Source of the DNA: Bolinopsis microptera
Taxonomy: Eukaryota > Ctenophora > Tentaculata > Lobata > Bolinopsidae
Assembly (NCBI RefSeq): GCF_026151205.1
Contig: NC_087074.1
Coordinates: 16,503,962-16,567,961 of the forward strand
Length of the DNA: 64,000 nucleotides
Reading direction: 5' to 3'
Part shown: positions 22,023 to 36,200 of the stretch, piece after piece
How positions within the stretch are numbered: the stretch's first letter is position 1
Layout of the letters: every line of letters begins with the position of its first letter
Translations under genes and position numbers: made by a program
The notes under the pieces: model-generated
Seen by the model: only the letters and a program-made list of their open reading frames with translations
The model's database searches: none
What the model was told of the DNA's origin: nothing

Positions 22023-23196
22023 AATACTACATTATTATATATACTATTATAGATAGACAGAATGCTAGCTGTCACCTAAACACGCAAATGTACTGTATGA
22101 TTGATTGATTGATTGAGGAGCACTACCCAGATGCATTACTCGGCACTAACGCCTTAAAATCTTTAATTACAATCAAATATAAATATATGCACACAATGTA
22201 TAAAATATGAATAATGTATAAAATATGATTACGCTATTAGCAAATTTGAATAGTACTACTATTAAGAATTTCTAAATAACTCTTATCTCTTGACATAAAT
22301 TTAGAACAGCGACACAGGGTCTGAAGAATGCGCGGTGATATTTTTGTTTTGTAAATGACAGTGAAATTGCGCGGTAGCGATAGCATTGTAGAAAATGCTC
22401 GAAGATAGTCATATTTCGTTATGAGGTTAAAGTTTTGTTGCTCGTTATTATCAACGTATGTTGTACCAAATTATTTAAATTTCTAAAAGTACGAAATTTG
22501 AGTTGTTCCAGTCCTTGTCATCCGGGTTAAGTGCTTGTGCAGTAAGCACATGCTTGCTGACTGTAGACTTGAATGAATTTAGGAATTTGTCTTGTAGGCA
22601 AGTCGTGACATATTTTATGTCCTTGTTAATAATGTTGACTGTTTTGTTATATAACTTAGGCCCAATGTAAGAAATGCTCTTGTCTGAATTACATAAACGG
22701 TTAAATGGTACTGCAAAGAACTCAGGTTCTCTTCTAGGTGCGTTTAAGTTTGAAACAGTGAACATTTTTATAATATTTGGTGGTGCAGTGTTAGAATAAA
22801 CTTTGTGCATTAAGCATAATATACATTTAGCTATCACGTTCGGTAAAGCTAATACTTCTAGTTTATTGAAAATTTCCTTTGTGTGTGAAGGTGTACTGTT
22901 CAGATCTTTGTCATAAAAATAGCGGTGGTATTGGTTATCTGCAGCGCGAATGCCCTTTTTCTGGGCCGAGAAGACTCTTTTAACGGAGTTTAGCGATCGT
23001 GTTCCCCAAACTGTGCAGCAGTAGTACAAGTGAGACTGAACAAAGCTGTTGTATATCAACTTGAGTGCTTTGTTAGGTACAGAGCCTTTGAGTTTGTAGA
23101 GTATGCCCGCATTTCTAGATACTTTAGTGAGTAAGTATTAAGAACTAAATATTATATATAGTTTTAGGTAGTATTAAGTATTAAGTATTAAGTATA
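22023..23196 (-). mobile_element. 5'-truncated CR1/jockey-group LINE fragment inside UBAC1 exon 1
   Basis: A roughly 195-residue open frame (23059-22475), extendable upstream, matches the region after the reverse transcriptase fingers and palm of jockey/CR1-type LINEs (IYNSFVQSHLYYCCTVWGTR, then the QKKGIRAADN-type segment). The reverse transcriptase itself is missing, as expected for 5' truncation. A (CAAT)n-like tail at about 22100-22115 marks the 3' end region. The insert is bracketed by an identical 27-bp sequence at 21996-22022 and 23197-23223 that includes the UBAC1 ATG. A diverged third copy at about 22053-22075 complicates the exact 3' boundary. Confidence 0.75.
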
Positions 23197-23223
23197 AGAC
23201 TGCTAACTGTCACCTGTACCATG

Positions 23224-24209
23224 CTGCCTGCTCGGGCTCGCTTCACTTCTCTCAGCTCTCAATCGGGTACTGGGATAACTGGGGGAGGGGAGGGGTGTTA
23301 GGGATTTTAACACGTATTCAATTAGTATATTTAATTAGCTAATTGGTAAATCGTAGAACTAATTAGATTATAATTGTAATCTAAACCACTGAAACCATGA
23401 CCAGATAAACAGTAATTATCATTAGAGGGTAAGTAAGGGTGGATAATAATAGTTTACAATACCTGAACAAAGATTCTAATGTTGTGCGATGAAGTGTAGT
23501 GTGAAGGTTCTAATAGTGGGGCCCGCTGTAATCCAGATCACATGCTACTGAGGGTGGAGGATTGTAGTACTATATTGTATACTATATTATTATATGCTAC
23601 TGAGGGTGGAGGATTGTATTACTATCATTATATATACTATATTATTATATTATTACATAAAAGTTCAATATGTAGTATAACAGTGCACCAAATCCACAAT
23701 GCAATGGTGCATGGCAGTGCGTATTGGTTACTGAAGTTACTAGTAAGAAATATTGTTTAATAAATAAATTGTTCTGCAACAGCCGTAAATTATTAAGATT
23801 TTATAAAGGAAATGAGAAGTAACAGAGGTGAATCATCCAAAGAAACAATTATTCAATTATTGTAAACAGAAATATTAACAATATTTTGACAACAGAAAAA
23901 CATGAACAAATCAGAATCGAAAGTAAGTCCAAATCAAGCAAAAATCAATTTTATCACTAAGAAAATAAACATTCACAGTATTTTCAATCAACAACATTTA
24001 ACAATCCTATTTACTACGTAACCTTACCGAAAGTTTTCTCTAAATATAACCGAACAAAAAATAAACTTAATAAACTTTCACAAAACCAGCCAAGAACCTA
24101 CCAAGCGAATAATAAATGCCCAATTAAGTTCTCAATGATCTTAGTAACTAGATCTAGTAACTACTACAGATCTTAGTAAGTAATATCATGAACCTCCCAA
24201 TACATTGTC
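23224..24209. other. Intergenic between PI4KA 3' end and UBAC1 5' end
   Basis: About 1 kb with no supported gene. The part next to 23223 should hold the original UBAC1 5' UTR and promoter. An imperfect duplication around GCTACTGAGGGTGGAGGATT occurs near 23550 and 23597. Confidence 0.5.
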
Positions 24210-27200
24210 TCAGTGAGCAATCTCGTTCTGGTAGTACTGAATCTTATCGTAGATAACAGTTCTCTTGTTCAGCAGATTGTCCCGGATCATCTTCTTGGCA
24301 TGGTTTGCCGCGTCTCTGTCCGAGAAATGGGGCTGGAACCTGAATAAATAACAAATAACTTACCAATAAACTGACTGATATAACTGATTGTATAGATCGC
24401 GTTCTGTTCAGTACAATCGAGTCGTAAACGAAACTTTCGAACTGAATTGAATTCAATCACAACTTTAGCGAATCAAATTTAAATTAAAATCTGCAAAAAA
24501 ACCGTCAAATAACTATGGTGAATCTAACAAAAATCAAAAACAGTAAGGGTAAAATCAATTAGATATTTATTACTCGCACCTGTTCCTCAGTTTCCTGAGA
24601 GCGTCATCCCTAAAGCAGGGTAAGTTGGTGCCCATCATAAGAGAAACAAGGGTGCAGATAGCTTCACAGTACGGCCGGACCGCCAGAAAGCCGCGCACTA
24701 CTAGCTCTGAGAACCGCTTGAAGGGCGCTGACTCAGAACCCCCTGGAAAGGTAGATATTGGTGAGTTATGTAGTAGTTGTACAGTAATACTAAGGTAATT
24801 ACTGTACAACTTATACAACTACTACAGAAGTAATCCCGATAACACTCGACACTCTGTTATATAAGGGATGGTTACCAAATAACTGATATTCAGTGATATG
24901 CTATGCAGTACATGCAATGTGCATGTGACATAATTATTACAAATTTTGTTCAAGTAAGTGTTAAGAATTTAAGTTTCTTTAAAAGCCGAGATTCTAAAAT
25001 TAAAGATACAAGATGATATTGATAAGAAAATGTATGGTCATTATTGTTTACCCATGATCTGAATCATTTCCTCCGTCAGCTTGATATCAGGTTCAAATCC
25101 CATGTTCCCACCAGGCGAGCTCTCAAACAGGAACCCAAAGTCAATGTGAATGATGTGCCCGGTGTTGCTTATCATAATGTTTCCATTGTGCCTGTCCTTT
25201 ATCTGCAGCAACCACGTGACTATACTATAACCCGCCATACTCTTCACAAAGTTCTCTCGGGCGTTCTGGAAACCAACTGAGTTCTCGTCACCGTACGTCT
25301 GGGAGTGTTAAGGAACGTTAAGGAACGTTAAGGAACGTTAAGATGTTAAGGAACGTCAAGGAACGTTAAGATGTTAAGGAACGTTAAGATGTTAAGGAAC
25401 GTTAAGGAACGTTAAGAGGTTAAGAAAAGTTAAGGAACGTTAAGGAACGTTACGGTACATTAAGGAACATTAAGGAACGTTACGGAACGTTACAGAACGT
25501 TAAGGAACGTTAAGATGTTAAGGAACTTTAAGGAACGTTAAGAAGTTAAGGAACGTTAAGGAACGTTACGGGACGTTAAGGAACGTTACAGAACATAACA
25601 TAACGTTACGGAACGTTAAGGAACGTTAAGAAACGTTAAGGAACGTTAAGGAACGTTAAGGAACGTTACGGAACGTTAAGGAACGTTAAGGAACGTTAAG
25701 GAACGTTAAGGAAGGTTAAGGAACGTTAAGGAACGTTAAGATGTTAAGGAACGTTACGGAACGTTAAGGAACGTTAAGGAACGTTAAGATGTTAAGGAAC
25801 GTTAAGATGTTAAGGAACGTTACGGAACGTTAAGGAACGTTAAGGAACGTTAAGATGTTAAGGAACGTTAAGATGTTAAGGAACGTTAAGATGTTAAGGA
25901 ACGTTAAGATGTTAAGGAACGTTACGGAACGTTAAGAAACGTTAAGGAACGTTAAGGAACGTTACGGACCGTTAAGGAACGTTAAGGAACGTTAAGGAAT
26001 GTTAAGATGTTAAGGAACGTTAAGATGTTAAGGAACGTTACGGAACGTTAAGAAACGTTAAGGAACGTTAAGGAACGTTAAGATGTTAAGGAACGTTAAG
26101 ATGTTAAGGAACGTTAAGATGTTAAGGAACGTTAAGATGTTAAGGAACGTTACGGAACGTTAAGAAACGTTAAGGAACGTTAAGGAACGTTACGGACCGT
26201 TAAGGAACGTTAAGGAACGTTAAGGAATGTTAAGATGTTAAGGAACGTTAAGATGTTAAGGAACGTTACGGAACGTTAAGAAACGTTAAGGAACGTTAAG
26301 GAACGTTAAGGAACGTTAAGGAACGTTACGGAACGTTAAGGAAATAGGAGTGGTTTTAGCAATATTAACTAATAAACCTGCTCGCATAATATAAGGCTAA
26401 TGGACATTGGACAGGACACCGTGTTGTCTGTTAAAGAATTGAATTAGAAAATATGCTCTTTGATCACGTTTAATTGCACTAAAGAAGACAGTAAAACTGT
26501 ATTGATATAATAATAATAAATAATACATTTGTAGTAGTGTAGGATTGTTTGAATTTTTTTTTGCTAGGTTTTATAATATTTATTTGTATAATTTGTGATT
26601 GTTTCTCCCGGTTTTCTTCCCTTGCGTAGCAAGCCCTGTCTCTTGTAAAAACAACCTCGAAAGATTTGTAGATACACATAGTCTCTACACCTTTACCCTC
26701 TGGTCCCTAGGGTCAGCTGATCCCGGGCCAGAGGGAAACTACCGACTGCCAAGGTTTGACGCCTAGGCAGTCGAGACCTCTTATTGAGACCCTTTATAAT
26801 AATAATAAGTAGGAATTTATACATCGCTTTATAGCCATAAAGAACTCAAAACCCAAAGATTCAGTTCAAACCATCTAAAGCGACTCATGAGTAACATGTA
26901 CATAAGAACTTATTTTTATGAAGTATGGATTTTATGAGAAAGGTAATACATGATACCTATACAAATACGTTTAGTTAGATAACACACCTTGATGAAGTGA
27001 TGATATAGAGTCTCGTCAGTCTTCTTGCCGAGTTCATCTCTAGTTTTAGAGTCAGGTACCACCTCAATAACACCTGACCCAGGAGCAGTAGCCACCACTC
27101 GGTACGGTTTCAGGTACACTTCCATGCCTATAGATTGGAACGCCTGCAAACCAAGGTGTGTTACCAAGTTAACCAAGGTGTGTTATGCTCCAACAAGAGT

Positions 27201-30200
27201 AATGCAAGATTGTCATGTTTTTCAGAAACGTTCAGACACGAAATGCCCCAAATATCAAAGCACTTGAAAATAAGAGAGATCTCGGTACATACCTTGAGGA
27301 GTACAGACTACTGGTACATACCTTAAGATTCCTGAAGTCTTAGTACATACTTGAAGTCTTAGTGCTATACATACCTTGAGGAAGAACTCTATTATTTGCA
27401 GCGCCAGGATATCCTGTCTCAAATCGTCTCCCTCTTTGAAGATACAGGACTTCCTGGTCACTCCCACGTGTAGATTTGCTTTCTTAGCATCAAATGATTG
27501 CATCTCCGTCACCTTGAAATTAGGAATACAATTATAAACTTTGAAAAAACGGTTATTTGGGCTAAGATTGTTGTAATTTTAAAGTAAATAAACAAGCATG
27601 GTAGAGTCGGGAAAGCTAACACTAAAGATCTGAGGGCTTCCTGAGTGCTGTTTTTAATAATGTCGTTTCTCTCTTTAATATCAGCTGTATTGTATAATAT
27701 GTATAATATATGTATAATATATGTATAATATATGTATAATATGTATAACATGCTGTATTATATAATATGTACTATTTGTGAAAGTTTACCGGACAGTCCT
27801 TGACGATGAAGGTGGCGAGGAAGGGAGCCTTAGCAGCGCTCTGCATAGGTTTACCAGAGGTGTAGTCGATACCAATAATAACAGAGTCAGGGTTACTGGG
27901 CAGGTATGTGCCGAATCTGTTCGGTTTTATGTCTTTTAAAGCCCGCAGACACTCCGCGTTACGCTCCGGGCCCTGGAAACATCGAGCTGTTACATTACAA
28001 CTTGAGTAAATTGGGTAATTTATTATTTTTTGTACAACTTTTTTTAAAAGAAAAACCTTTTAAACCTAACATAGATCATATTGTTATCATCGTCAGTAGT
28101 GCAGTTTGAGTTAGTATGTTTATTAAAGCTACCTTGGGGTAGGGTTTGATAATAGAAGAGACTTCAGTGACAGAGTCGAAGAAATCAAACTCTCTGTTGT
28201 AGAATTCTAAGAAGCTGCCGCTCATAGTACTCTTAATGTCCTGGATATACTCGTTCAACGTGCTCCCAATTATTGGATCCTGGAATACAATGAAAATTAA
28301 GTAACGTCCTCAATTTTAAGTACGCATCATCAGAAGATTAAAGACTTCACATTTAGAAGAGAAACATGTTTTCCATGTTGTTGCCTCACAGAAGATATTG
28401 TGGTCTTTTCTAAATATAACTGTAATACATTGATGTAAAGTTTATTTAATTTTGAAATTTAAAAAATAAAAAAATGATCTGTTTTTAAAAGATATAATAC
28501 AATTTCACTTTAACATACGATTTGTTCAGCCTCCTCATCGAGGAACATGTTAGTCTTCATGTTCCAGATAACTTGGTGGGTTACGATAGGTGACAAGGTG
28601 GCAATCCAGTAGATGATCTGGCGTACGTAGCCGTACGCGTCGTGTCGTATAGCCTGTACTATCTGGGGAACCAGGAACAGCAGGGTCTCACAGGGGTAGC
28701 TCTGTATACTTTGTAGGGCGTACATCCCAGTTATTGGGTTCTGTGGAGGAGGCGTTAGTTTTGTTTGTCATACTCTAGAAAAGTAGAAAAGGTAAATTTA
28801 AGTATTAGTTTATAGTGGAGGTCAAAAAGCGAAAATCTTAGATAAAACCCAATTTATTTGGCGATCACTATCAGCTCTTTTAATATGTGATCAGCTTCAA
28901 CAAAAACCTAAAATATGTCAAAGTTTCAAGACACTGTTCTTAACTTACCTCCTGGTACTCTTTAGAAAAGTAAGTGAGGACTTCGAGGGGGGAGGCGGGG
29001 GTCCAGGCTAACATGTGGACCAGTTGAGGTAGATCGTGTTTAACATTCTGGGGAGTTGCTATGAAGGGGAGCGCCTCCACACAGTCGTAGAAGTTAGCAG
29101 GGGCACTCTTTACAAACAGCCGGATAGATCTGTATATAGAGTCTGGGGGAGTGGGGTATCAGTATTGTATGAGATAAGTATGGTTCAGGAATCAGAATCC
29201 TTCAGTCAAGCTTTGCACTGTGCATGTGCATTTAGCAGTAAGATAATTAACAACCCGTTGACAGTGTGTCCAGGTTTAAATAATAAACATTCCCTTTCTC
29301 ACCCGAACTTCTGACTCTAAGAGCTAGAGAGAGGGCGACCTTGGGATGGCATGTCCAGGCTAGATGCATGTAGTCATTCCACGATTTCTCCGAGAAGTTC
29401 TTGTAAACAAAGTTGGTCTTTTTCTCGTCTGAGGAGGAACAATCAGATCATTATTTCAATTTAGACATCAAACAACGCAGCAGTCTTATTAAACAATGCA
29501 GCAAGTATTCCTGCCAATTTACATATTTTAATAGAAGAAATGGCTTAAAAAAGGAAATCTTATCCTAGTTCGATTTACAAATTAATATTTAAAATTGAAA
29601 GAGATTCCTCACCACTGGGAGCGCTATCAGATAGAGGTTGCGCCCATGTGTAGAGTCTCTCTATCTCGTGGTGGATCAGGAACAGAATCAGGTTCCTCTT
29701 CTTCAGGTGATACTTACTCTTATAGTCTCCCATCTGGTCAGGGGAGGTATGTGAGGTCTGACACACGTGGTGTCACGCTTCATGTCACGTGGTGATCATC
29801 CAATATTGTGATTTTTTTGGGAACATTTTTGTTGATGATTTATTGTTCGTTCTTACGATAATAATAATGCGATATGCGATATTATGCGATGTCAGTTTTG
29901 TTAAGAGTATTATGCAGCAGTGTGCTGGGATTTGCTCAGAACAACACAGGCTTACCCCTGATTATCTTACTAAAACAGCTTTAATGCTAGTATATTATAG
30001 TACAAGGTGCTATATAATTATTATTACATTATTATATTAGCAATTAGCATACTTTACTTTAAATAGATAGAGATTAGTAGAGGTAATGCTTTGGAAGCCA
30101 GATAGTTGATAAAATGTTTAGTAACCATCTAGCGCTGATTGCTAAATTTGTAAACTACAGCTGTTAAGATATAAGCAGAACAGTTAGTGTAATGTGGTAA

Positions 30201-33200
30201 CATCACACTACAGATATAAGCAGAACAGTCTTATCATACAGAGATAAACAAGGGTTCAAATTGAGAGAAATTGAAAAAGTTTCAAATTAAAAGCGAAAAA
30301 GGTGAATCATAGCCACAACAAAAACGCAGATTTTAACGGATCATCACACAGGATGACAGGTATTTTTATTAAAATAATGCCAGTCATTTAGCGCATTTAT
30401 TCATCGATTTTTCTCAGGCAAAAATCATTACATCACGAAATCACATTCACGCACGAGCCATATATAACACAGTAACATGCTGAGTACGAATGCGCCCCGG
30501 TCAGTGACGTAACGTTACAATTTGTCCGATCTTTTGATGCCCTTCTGCCCCCGATATTGTTCCTGAGATTTCCCCCCCACCCCCACCTCCCTCTGAATCC
30601 CTATCTATATTCTGTATCTACATCCCAGTTAGTTACGCCACTGTAACCCCTAGTTGTGGCACTGTTACCATTAGTTACGCCCCTGTAACCCTTAGTTACG
30701 CCCCTGTTACCATTAGTTACGCCCCTGTAACCCTTAGTTACGCCACTGTTGCCAGGGCAACACCTCGTACCACACCGTGTATGTAATCTCACCACAGCAC
30801 GGCTGTGCAGGGAGGGTTGTCTTCCAGGCACCACCAGGGAGGATCTGGTGGAGGGGGCGTTCTCACTGCAGTGCTCTCGGAAACTGGACTAAACGGCTTA
30901 TTTTAGAGTTGAGCGGGTAAAACGAGCGGGGAATTAGAGGTTTTATTATCGAGTTTATTGCGATATGTATTATTGGGAATGCAAGAAAAGTTGTATCACC
31001 TTCGTCGTTGCTGTTTTTTTCGTTCTTTCAAAACGTAATCAGGCATGTTTAGTATCTAATCAGGCATGCATGTCCAAACACACACCAGTCACCACATTGA
31101 ATAACACTGTTCTACAAAAAAGTGACACTAGTTATTCCCCAAACAAGACAACAGAAACTTTATTTTCTCAGGAAAACACTCACAACTCATTCAAACCACG
31201 TACAAGGATAGTTCCCCTATTTCTGCTACCGATAGTATCCTCTCAGAATCAACGAGAAACAACTGCTCTCACTTGGTATACATTTTATAGATTATGGTTG
31301 CGCATCTAATAATAGCTTAAAAGACATTCTGTCGAATGCTGTAAAAATATGCCAGAAAGTGAAAACAGTATAAGTGAAGCCCAGCTTTCCCTTTCGCTTT
31401 CTGGTATCCCAACAGTGACACTCCAGCATTCTCTTTCAGTTTCATAACTTTAACTACAACCAGCAGAATTCAACTCAGAGAGAAGCGGCTGGAGGTATTC
31501 AGAGACACTGAACAAGCGTGCCTCCCGTAAAAGAGCAAGGTAACCATAGTAACCAGGTGGAACCTGTTTAGCAGCGGAGTTTAAGGACAGGAGGTTAGGC
31601 AGACTCGTTAGTGAGATACTCCTCCTGTGGTTGTTGTCCGGAACAGCCAACTTACCGTTCGGTGCTGTCTGGGTGGGAGGCAGCTAGTATTTCCGTTTTA
31701 AGTCTTGTAATTCGTTCTTAATTAATTTACAGTTATTTTGTAAGGGGTTTAAGTTAAACTAGGGTCTAGGTTAGTGTTCCCGTCCATTTAAAATCCTATT
31801 TATTCTCAATATATTTTGCAGTCGAAAGGTAACGGCCAAATTTTAATGTTTTCATCGCTCCCATCCAAAATTTCCAATATCCTTTACCTTGAAAGTTGAA
31901 ATGAACTGCGACGTGGCTTACTCCTTGCTTACCCAAATAGAAGGTCCACATTTACCACTCTTTACACAGTCAAACAGAAGTACAGACACAGTGTTACACA
32001 AGACAGTGTTACAAGTTGCTACAAGAGACCACAGTGGCCCAATATCTACACATACTAACCAGTGTGGGACCAGCGCCCTCAATCAGTGGTTCCACCGGGC
32101 GTCGGAGGGACCCGAAACTAGCGGACTTAGAGAGGGAATTGTGAAAACTCAACTTTATAAGGTCCACGCCCATACTCGAGGACCGGGGCATGGTTCGCGC
32201 GCCTTCTGAAATCTATTGCTGCCTAGGTGAACTATCTACTGTTGAGATCTATCACTTATAGTTGCTATGTGCCTCTAATCTATCTTAGACTTGTGAAACG
32301 TTTTTACCTAAATTTCATCGTCGATCAAGTTTATAAGACGTATTAATACCTTGCTTGTTTTCTTCATAACGACACTGTTTGCTTTAGATCTCTCTACACT
32401 TAAGCTTCTGGAACGGGATGAGGGGCTGTTCGTTCCATCTATATTGTACATGTTGGGCCCCAGCATACCTGGAAATAACCAAAATTAAAGTTGAAATAAT
32501 GTGCTTAGAAGGGAGAAGTTTAATTTTACGAAAAGTGTTATAATACTTATAATAAGTATAATACTTATAATAAGTGTATATATAATATATATTATATTAT
32601 AAATATAAGAATATTTAAATTGAGACTTTTCGGAAAAAGGGATCTTCAGACTGAGAGTAGAGTCCCTCCCCCTGAAGGCTGAGAGTAGAGTCCCTCCCCC
32701 TGAAGGCTGAGAGTAGAGTCCCTCCCCCTGAAGGCTGAGAGTAGAGTCCCTCCCCCTGAAGGATGAGAGTAGAGCCCCTCCCCCTGAAGGATGAGAGTAG
32801 AGTCCCTCCCCCTGAAGGATGAGAGTAGAGTCCCTCCCCCTGAAGGCTGAGAGTAGAGTCCCTCCCCCTGAAGGCTGAGAGTAGAGTCCCTCCCCCTGAA
32901 GGATGAGAGTAGAGTCCCTCCCCCTGAAGCTCTGAAGGCTGAAAGTAGAGTCCCTCCCCCTGAAGGCTGAGAGTAGAGTCACTCCCCCTGAAGGATGAGA
33001 GTAGAGTCCCTCCCCCTGAAAGCTGAGAGTAGAGTCCCTCCCCCTGAAGGATGAGAGTAGAGTCCCTCCCCCTGAAGGATGAGAGTAAAGTCCCTCCCCC
33101 TGAAGGATGAGAGTAGAGTCCCTCCCCCTGAAGGCTGAGAGTAGAGTCCCTCCCCCTGAAGGATGAGAGTAGAGTCCCTCCCCCTGAAGGATGAGAGTAG

Positions 33201-36200
33201 AGTCCCTCCCCCTGAAGCTGAGAGTAGAGTCCCTCCCCCTAAAGGATGAGAGTAGAGTCCCTCCCCCTTAAAGGCTGAGAGTAGAGTCCCTCCCCCTGAA
33301 GGATGAGAGTAGACTCCCTCCCCCTGAAGGATGAGAGTAAAGTCCCTCCCCCTGAAGGATGAGAGTAGAGTCCCTCCCCCTGAAGGCTGAGAGTAGAGTC
33401 CCTCCCCCTGAAGGATGAGAGTAGAGTCCCTCCCCCTGAAGCTCTGAAGGCTGAAAGTAGAGTCCCTCCCCCTGAAGGCTGAGAGTAGAGTCCCTCCCCC
33501 TGAAGGATGAGAGTAGAGTCCCTCCCCCTGAAAGCTGAGAGTAGAGTCCCTCCCCCTAAAGGATGAGAGTAGAGTCCCTCCCCCTGAAGGCTGAGAGTAG
33601 AGTCCCTCCCCCTGAAGGATGAGAGTAGAGTCCCTCCCCCTGAAGGATGAGAGTAAAGTCCCTCCCCCTGAAGGATGAGAGTAGAGTCCCTCCCCCTGAA
33701 GGCTGAGAGTAGAGTCCCTCCCCCTGAAGGATGAGAGTAGAGTCCCTCCCCCTGAAGGATGAGAGTAAAGTCCCTCCCCCTGAAGGATGAGAGTAGAGTC
33801 CCTCCCCCTGAAGGCTGAGAGTAGAGTCCCTCCCCCTGAAGGCTGAGAGTAGAGTCCCTCCCCCTGAAGGATGAGAGTAGAGTCCCTCCCCCTGAAGGCT
33901 GAGAGTAGAGTCCCTCCCCCTGAAGGATGAGAGTAGAGTCCCTCCCCCTGAAGGATGAGAGTAGAGTCCCTCCCCCTGAAGTATGAGAGTAGAGTCCCTC
34001 CCCCTGAAGGCTGAGAGTAGAGTCCCTCCCCCTGAAGTATGAGAGTAGAGTCCCTCCCCCTGAAGGCTGAGAGTTGAGTCCCTCCCCCTGAAGGCTGAGA
34101 GTAGAGTCTCTCCCCCTGAAGGCTGAGAGTAGAGTCCCTCCCCCTGAAGGATGAGAGTAGAGTCCCTCCCCCTTAAAGGCTGAGAGTAGAGTCCCTCCCC
34201 CTGAAGGCTGAGAGTTGAGTCCCTCCCCCTGAAGGCCCAGTATTAAACCCACAACTTACCGTTGTAGGGATCTGAAGGGTGCAGGGGGGGGGGGGGGGCC
34301 GGGGGCCGGGGGGGGGGGGGGGGGGGGGGTATTTATGGAGGCCCAGTATTAAACTCACAACTTACCGTTGGTCATCTGGATAGAGTCAGGAGATATTGTA
34401 GTGGGAACCAGGATACTCTTTAAATACTTCTTATCCTGCAGAAGAGTGTGTAACGCGGAGGATATTGGTAACTATGGTAACTAGTAGTGTAACTATGGTA
34501 AATTATTGGTAAATTACAAACCCTTTGGATAGGGGGGGGGGGGCCAAGTGGATATTTGTAGATATTTGTAGATTAATGTAGAATGGATAATCCACGAAAA
34601 AAGTGGATGACATTCTACAAATATCTACATTTATCTCCAAAAATTCAGTAGAATTTCTGGGCATTAACTTCAATTTCATCACGTTTTATATATGCTAAGT
34701 GATTTAATGATATTATCTGACTACTTGCACAGTTCTTCTATGTTTATTTGAGTGTATTTACATGGAGATTATGGTCCATAAACACTATCATATAGAGAAA
34801 AGCAATGATCTAAAAGGGTGGAACTATCTAATTTAATGTTGCATATTATGGGGGGGGGGGGGGGGGGGGGGGGGGAGACTAAAGTTCTGATCTCTACCGG
34901 TGCTGTCAGTCTGAACTTCCAACCATGCCATCCGCCTGACTAGGGAGAGATAAAAGAGGTACTGTTAAATATGGCAAAATAAAATTGTCACAAGGTGGAA
35001 TGAGGAGGAGGAGGTGGAAGAGGAGGCTAGGAGGACTGTGGAGAAGGAGGGGACTGAGGAGAAGGAAGAGGAGAACTGAGGAGGAGGACTGAGGAGAAGG
35101 AGGAAGAGGATGAGGACTGAGAAGGAAGAGGAGGAGGAGGATGAGGACTGGGGAGGAGGAGGAGGACTAAGGAGGAATATTGAGGAGGATGAGGATCACT
35201 GATCGGCTTAGGGCGAGGCCGAGGGGTACTTTTTTAGCTTAATAGCCGAGGCCGAGGAGTGCCATCTTAGTTAAGACCGAGGCCGAGGGAAGCCGTGGGG
35301 TGCTTTTTTGACCGAGGCAGAGGTCTATCCTAGTATATGCCCTTTGAATAAACGCCATCATGTAATTAGGAAAAAAATTAGGAATACTGTTTTCAGAAAT
35401 GAGAAATGAGAATGTGTCGTACATATAAGGACTGAGGAGGAAGAGGATGACTGAGGAGGAGGAGGACTGAGGAAAAAGCTTAGTTGTAGTGAACGCTGAA
35501 CTTAGTCGTACTGAACGTACGTTCCAATCATTTTGTAGTGAACGTTTGTGAACGTTAGTGAACGTTGGTCAATATTTTGATAATTTTTCCGATAGTTTTT
35601 AACTTTAGATGGATACAATGAGATAAAACCATGTTGTCGGAATTAGACAGTAAATAAACAATAATGAATAAAAATAAGTCACTAGTATAGCAAATAGTAA
35701 TGAAATTATTGCTCCTTAATTCGTGAATTGTTCATAAGACGCAAATTGAGCATAAATAGTCGACTTCTATCCAGAAATGGGGGTCAAACACTAAATCTTT
35801 AGCGCACTCAAACAAATTCTTGTATGCATTACTTTTATTGCTAACAGACTCAGTAAGGGTTGGATCAATATAAGTCTTAATCAAAGTATCCTTGGAACCC
35901 TTCAGTCTCGATCTAACATAATAAACTGGGTGGCAAACCGAGTTTCCCCTGGTTTTAGCAAATTGACATGAGAATGGGTTCTTAACGTTTTTAGAATCAT
36001 GTCGTGATTCTTCACATTTGTAACTATTTTGTTACAATTCGACAATGTCTCCTTGGTCCAGCTCAACTTCCCGACATCCTCGGCAAGTAGATCGAACTGG
36101 TGGGTTACAGAGCATGATCCTATGATGTGTTCATAATCAGCTTCGATTAAGCGTCGTAGAGATTTATTGACATTTGGATTGTCTGTTACAACGTGGCAAA

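Noticed and set aside
22475-23059. Host gene interpretation of the 194-residue frame
   Set aside because: The sequence is that of the post-reverse-transcriptase part of LINE ORF2.
33239-34252. 337-residue minus-strand frame
   Set aside because: It is the translated 28-bp minisatellite, lying in a PI4KA intron.
34880-34945. Possible small PI4KA exon near GCGGATGGCATGGTTGG
   Set aside because: It lies inside the G-tipped transposon and would interrupt the conserved LFH-DKKY junction.
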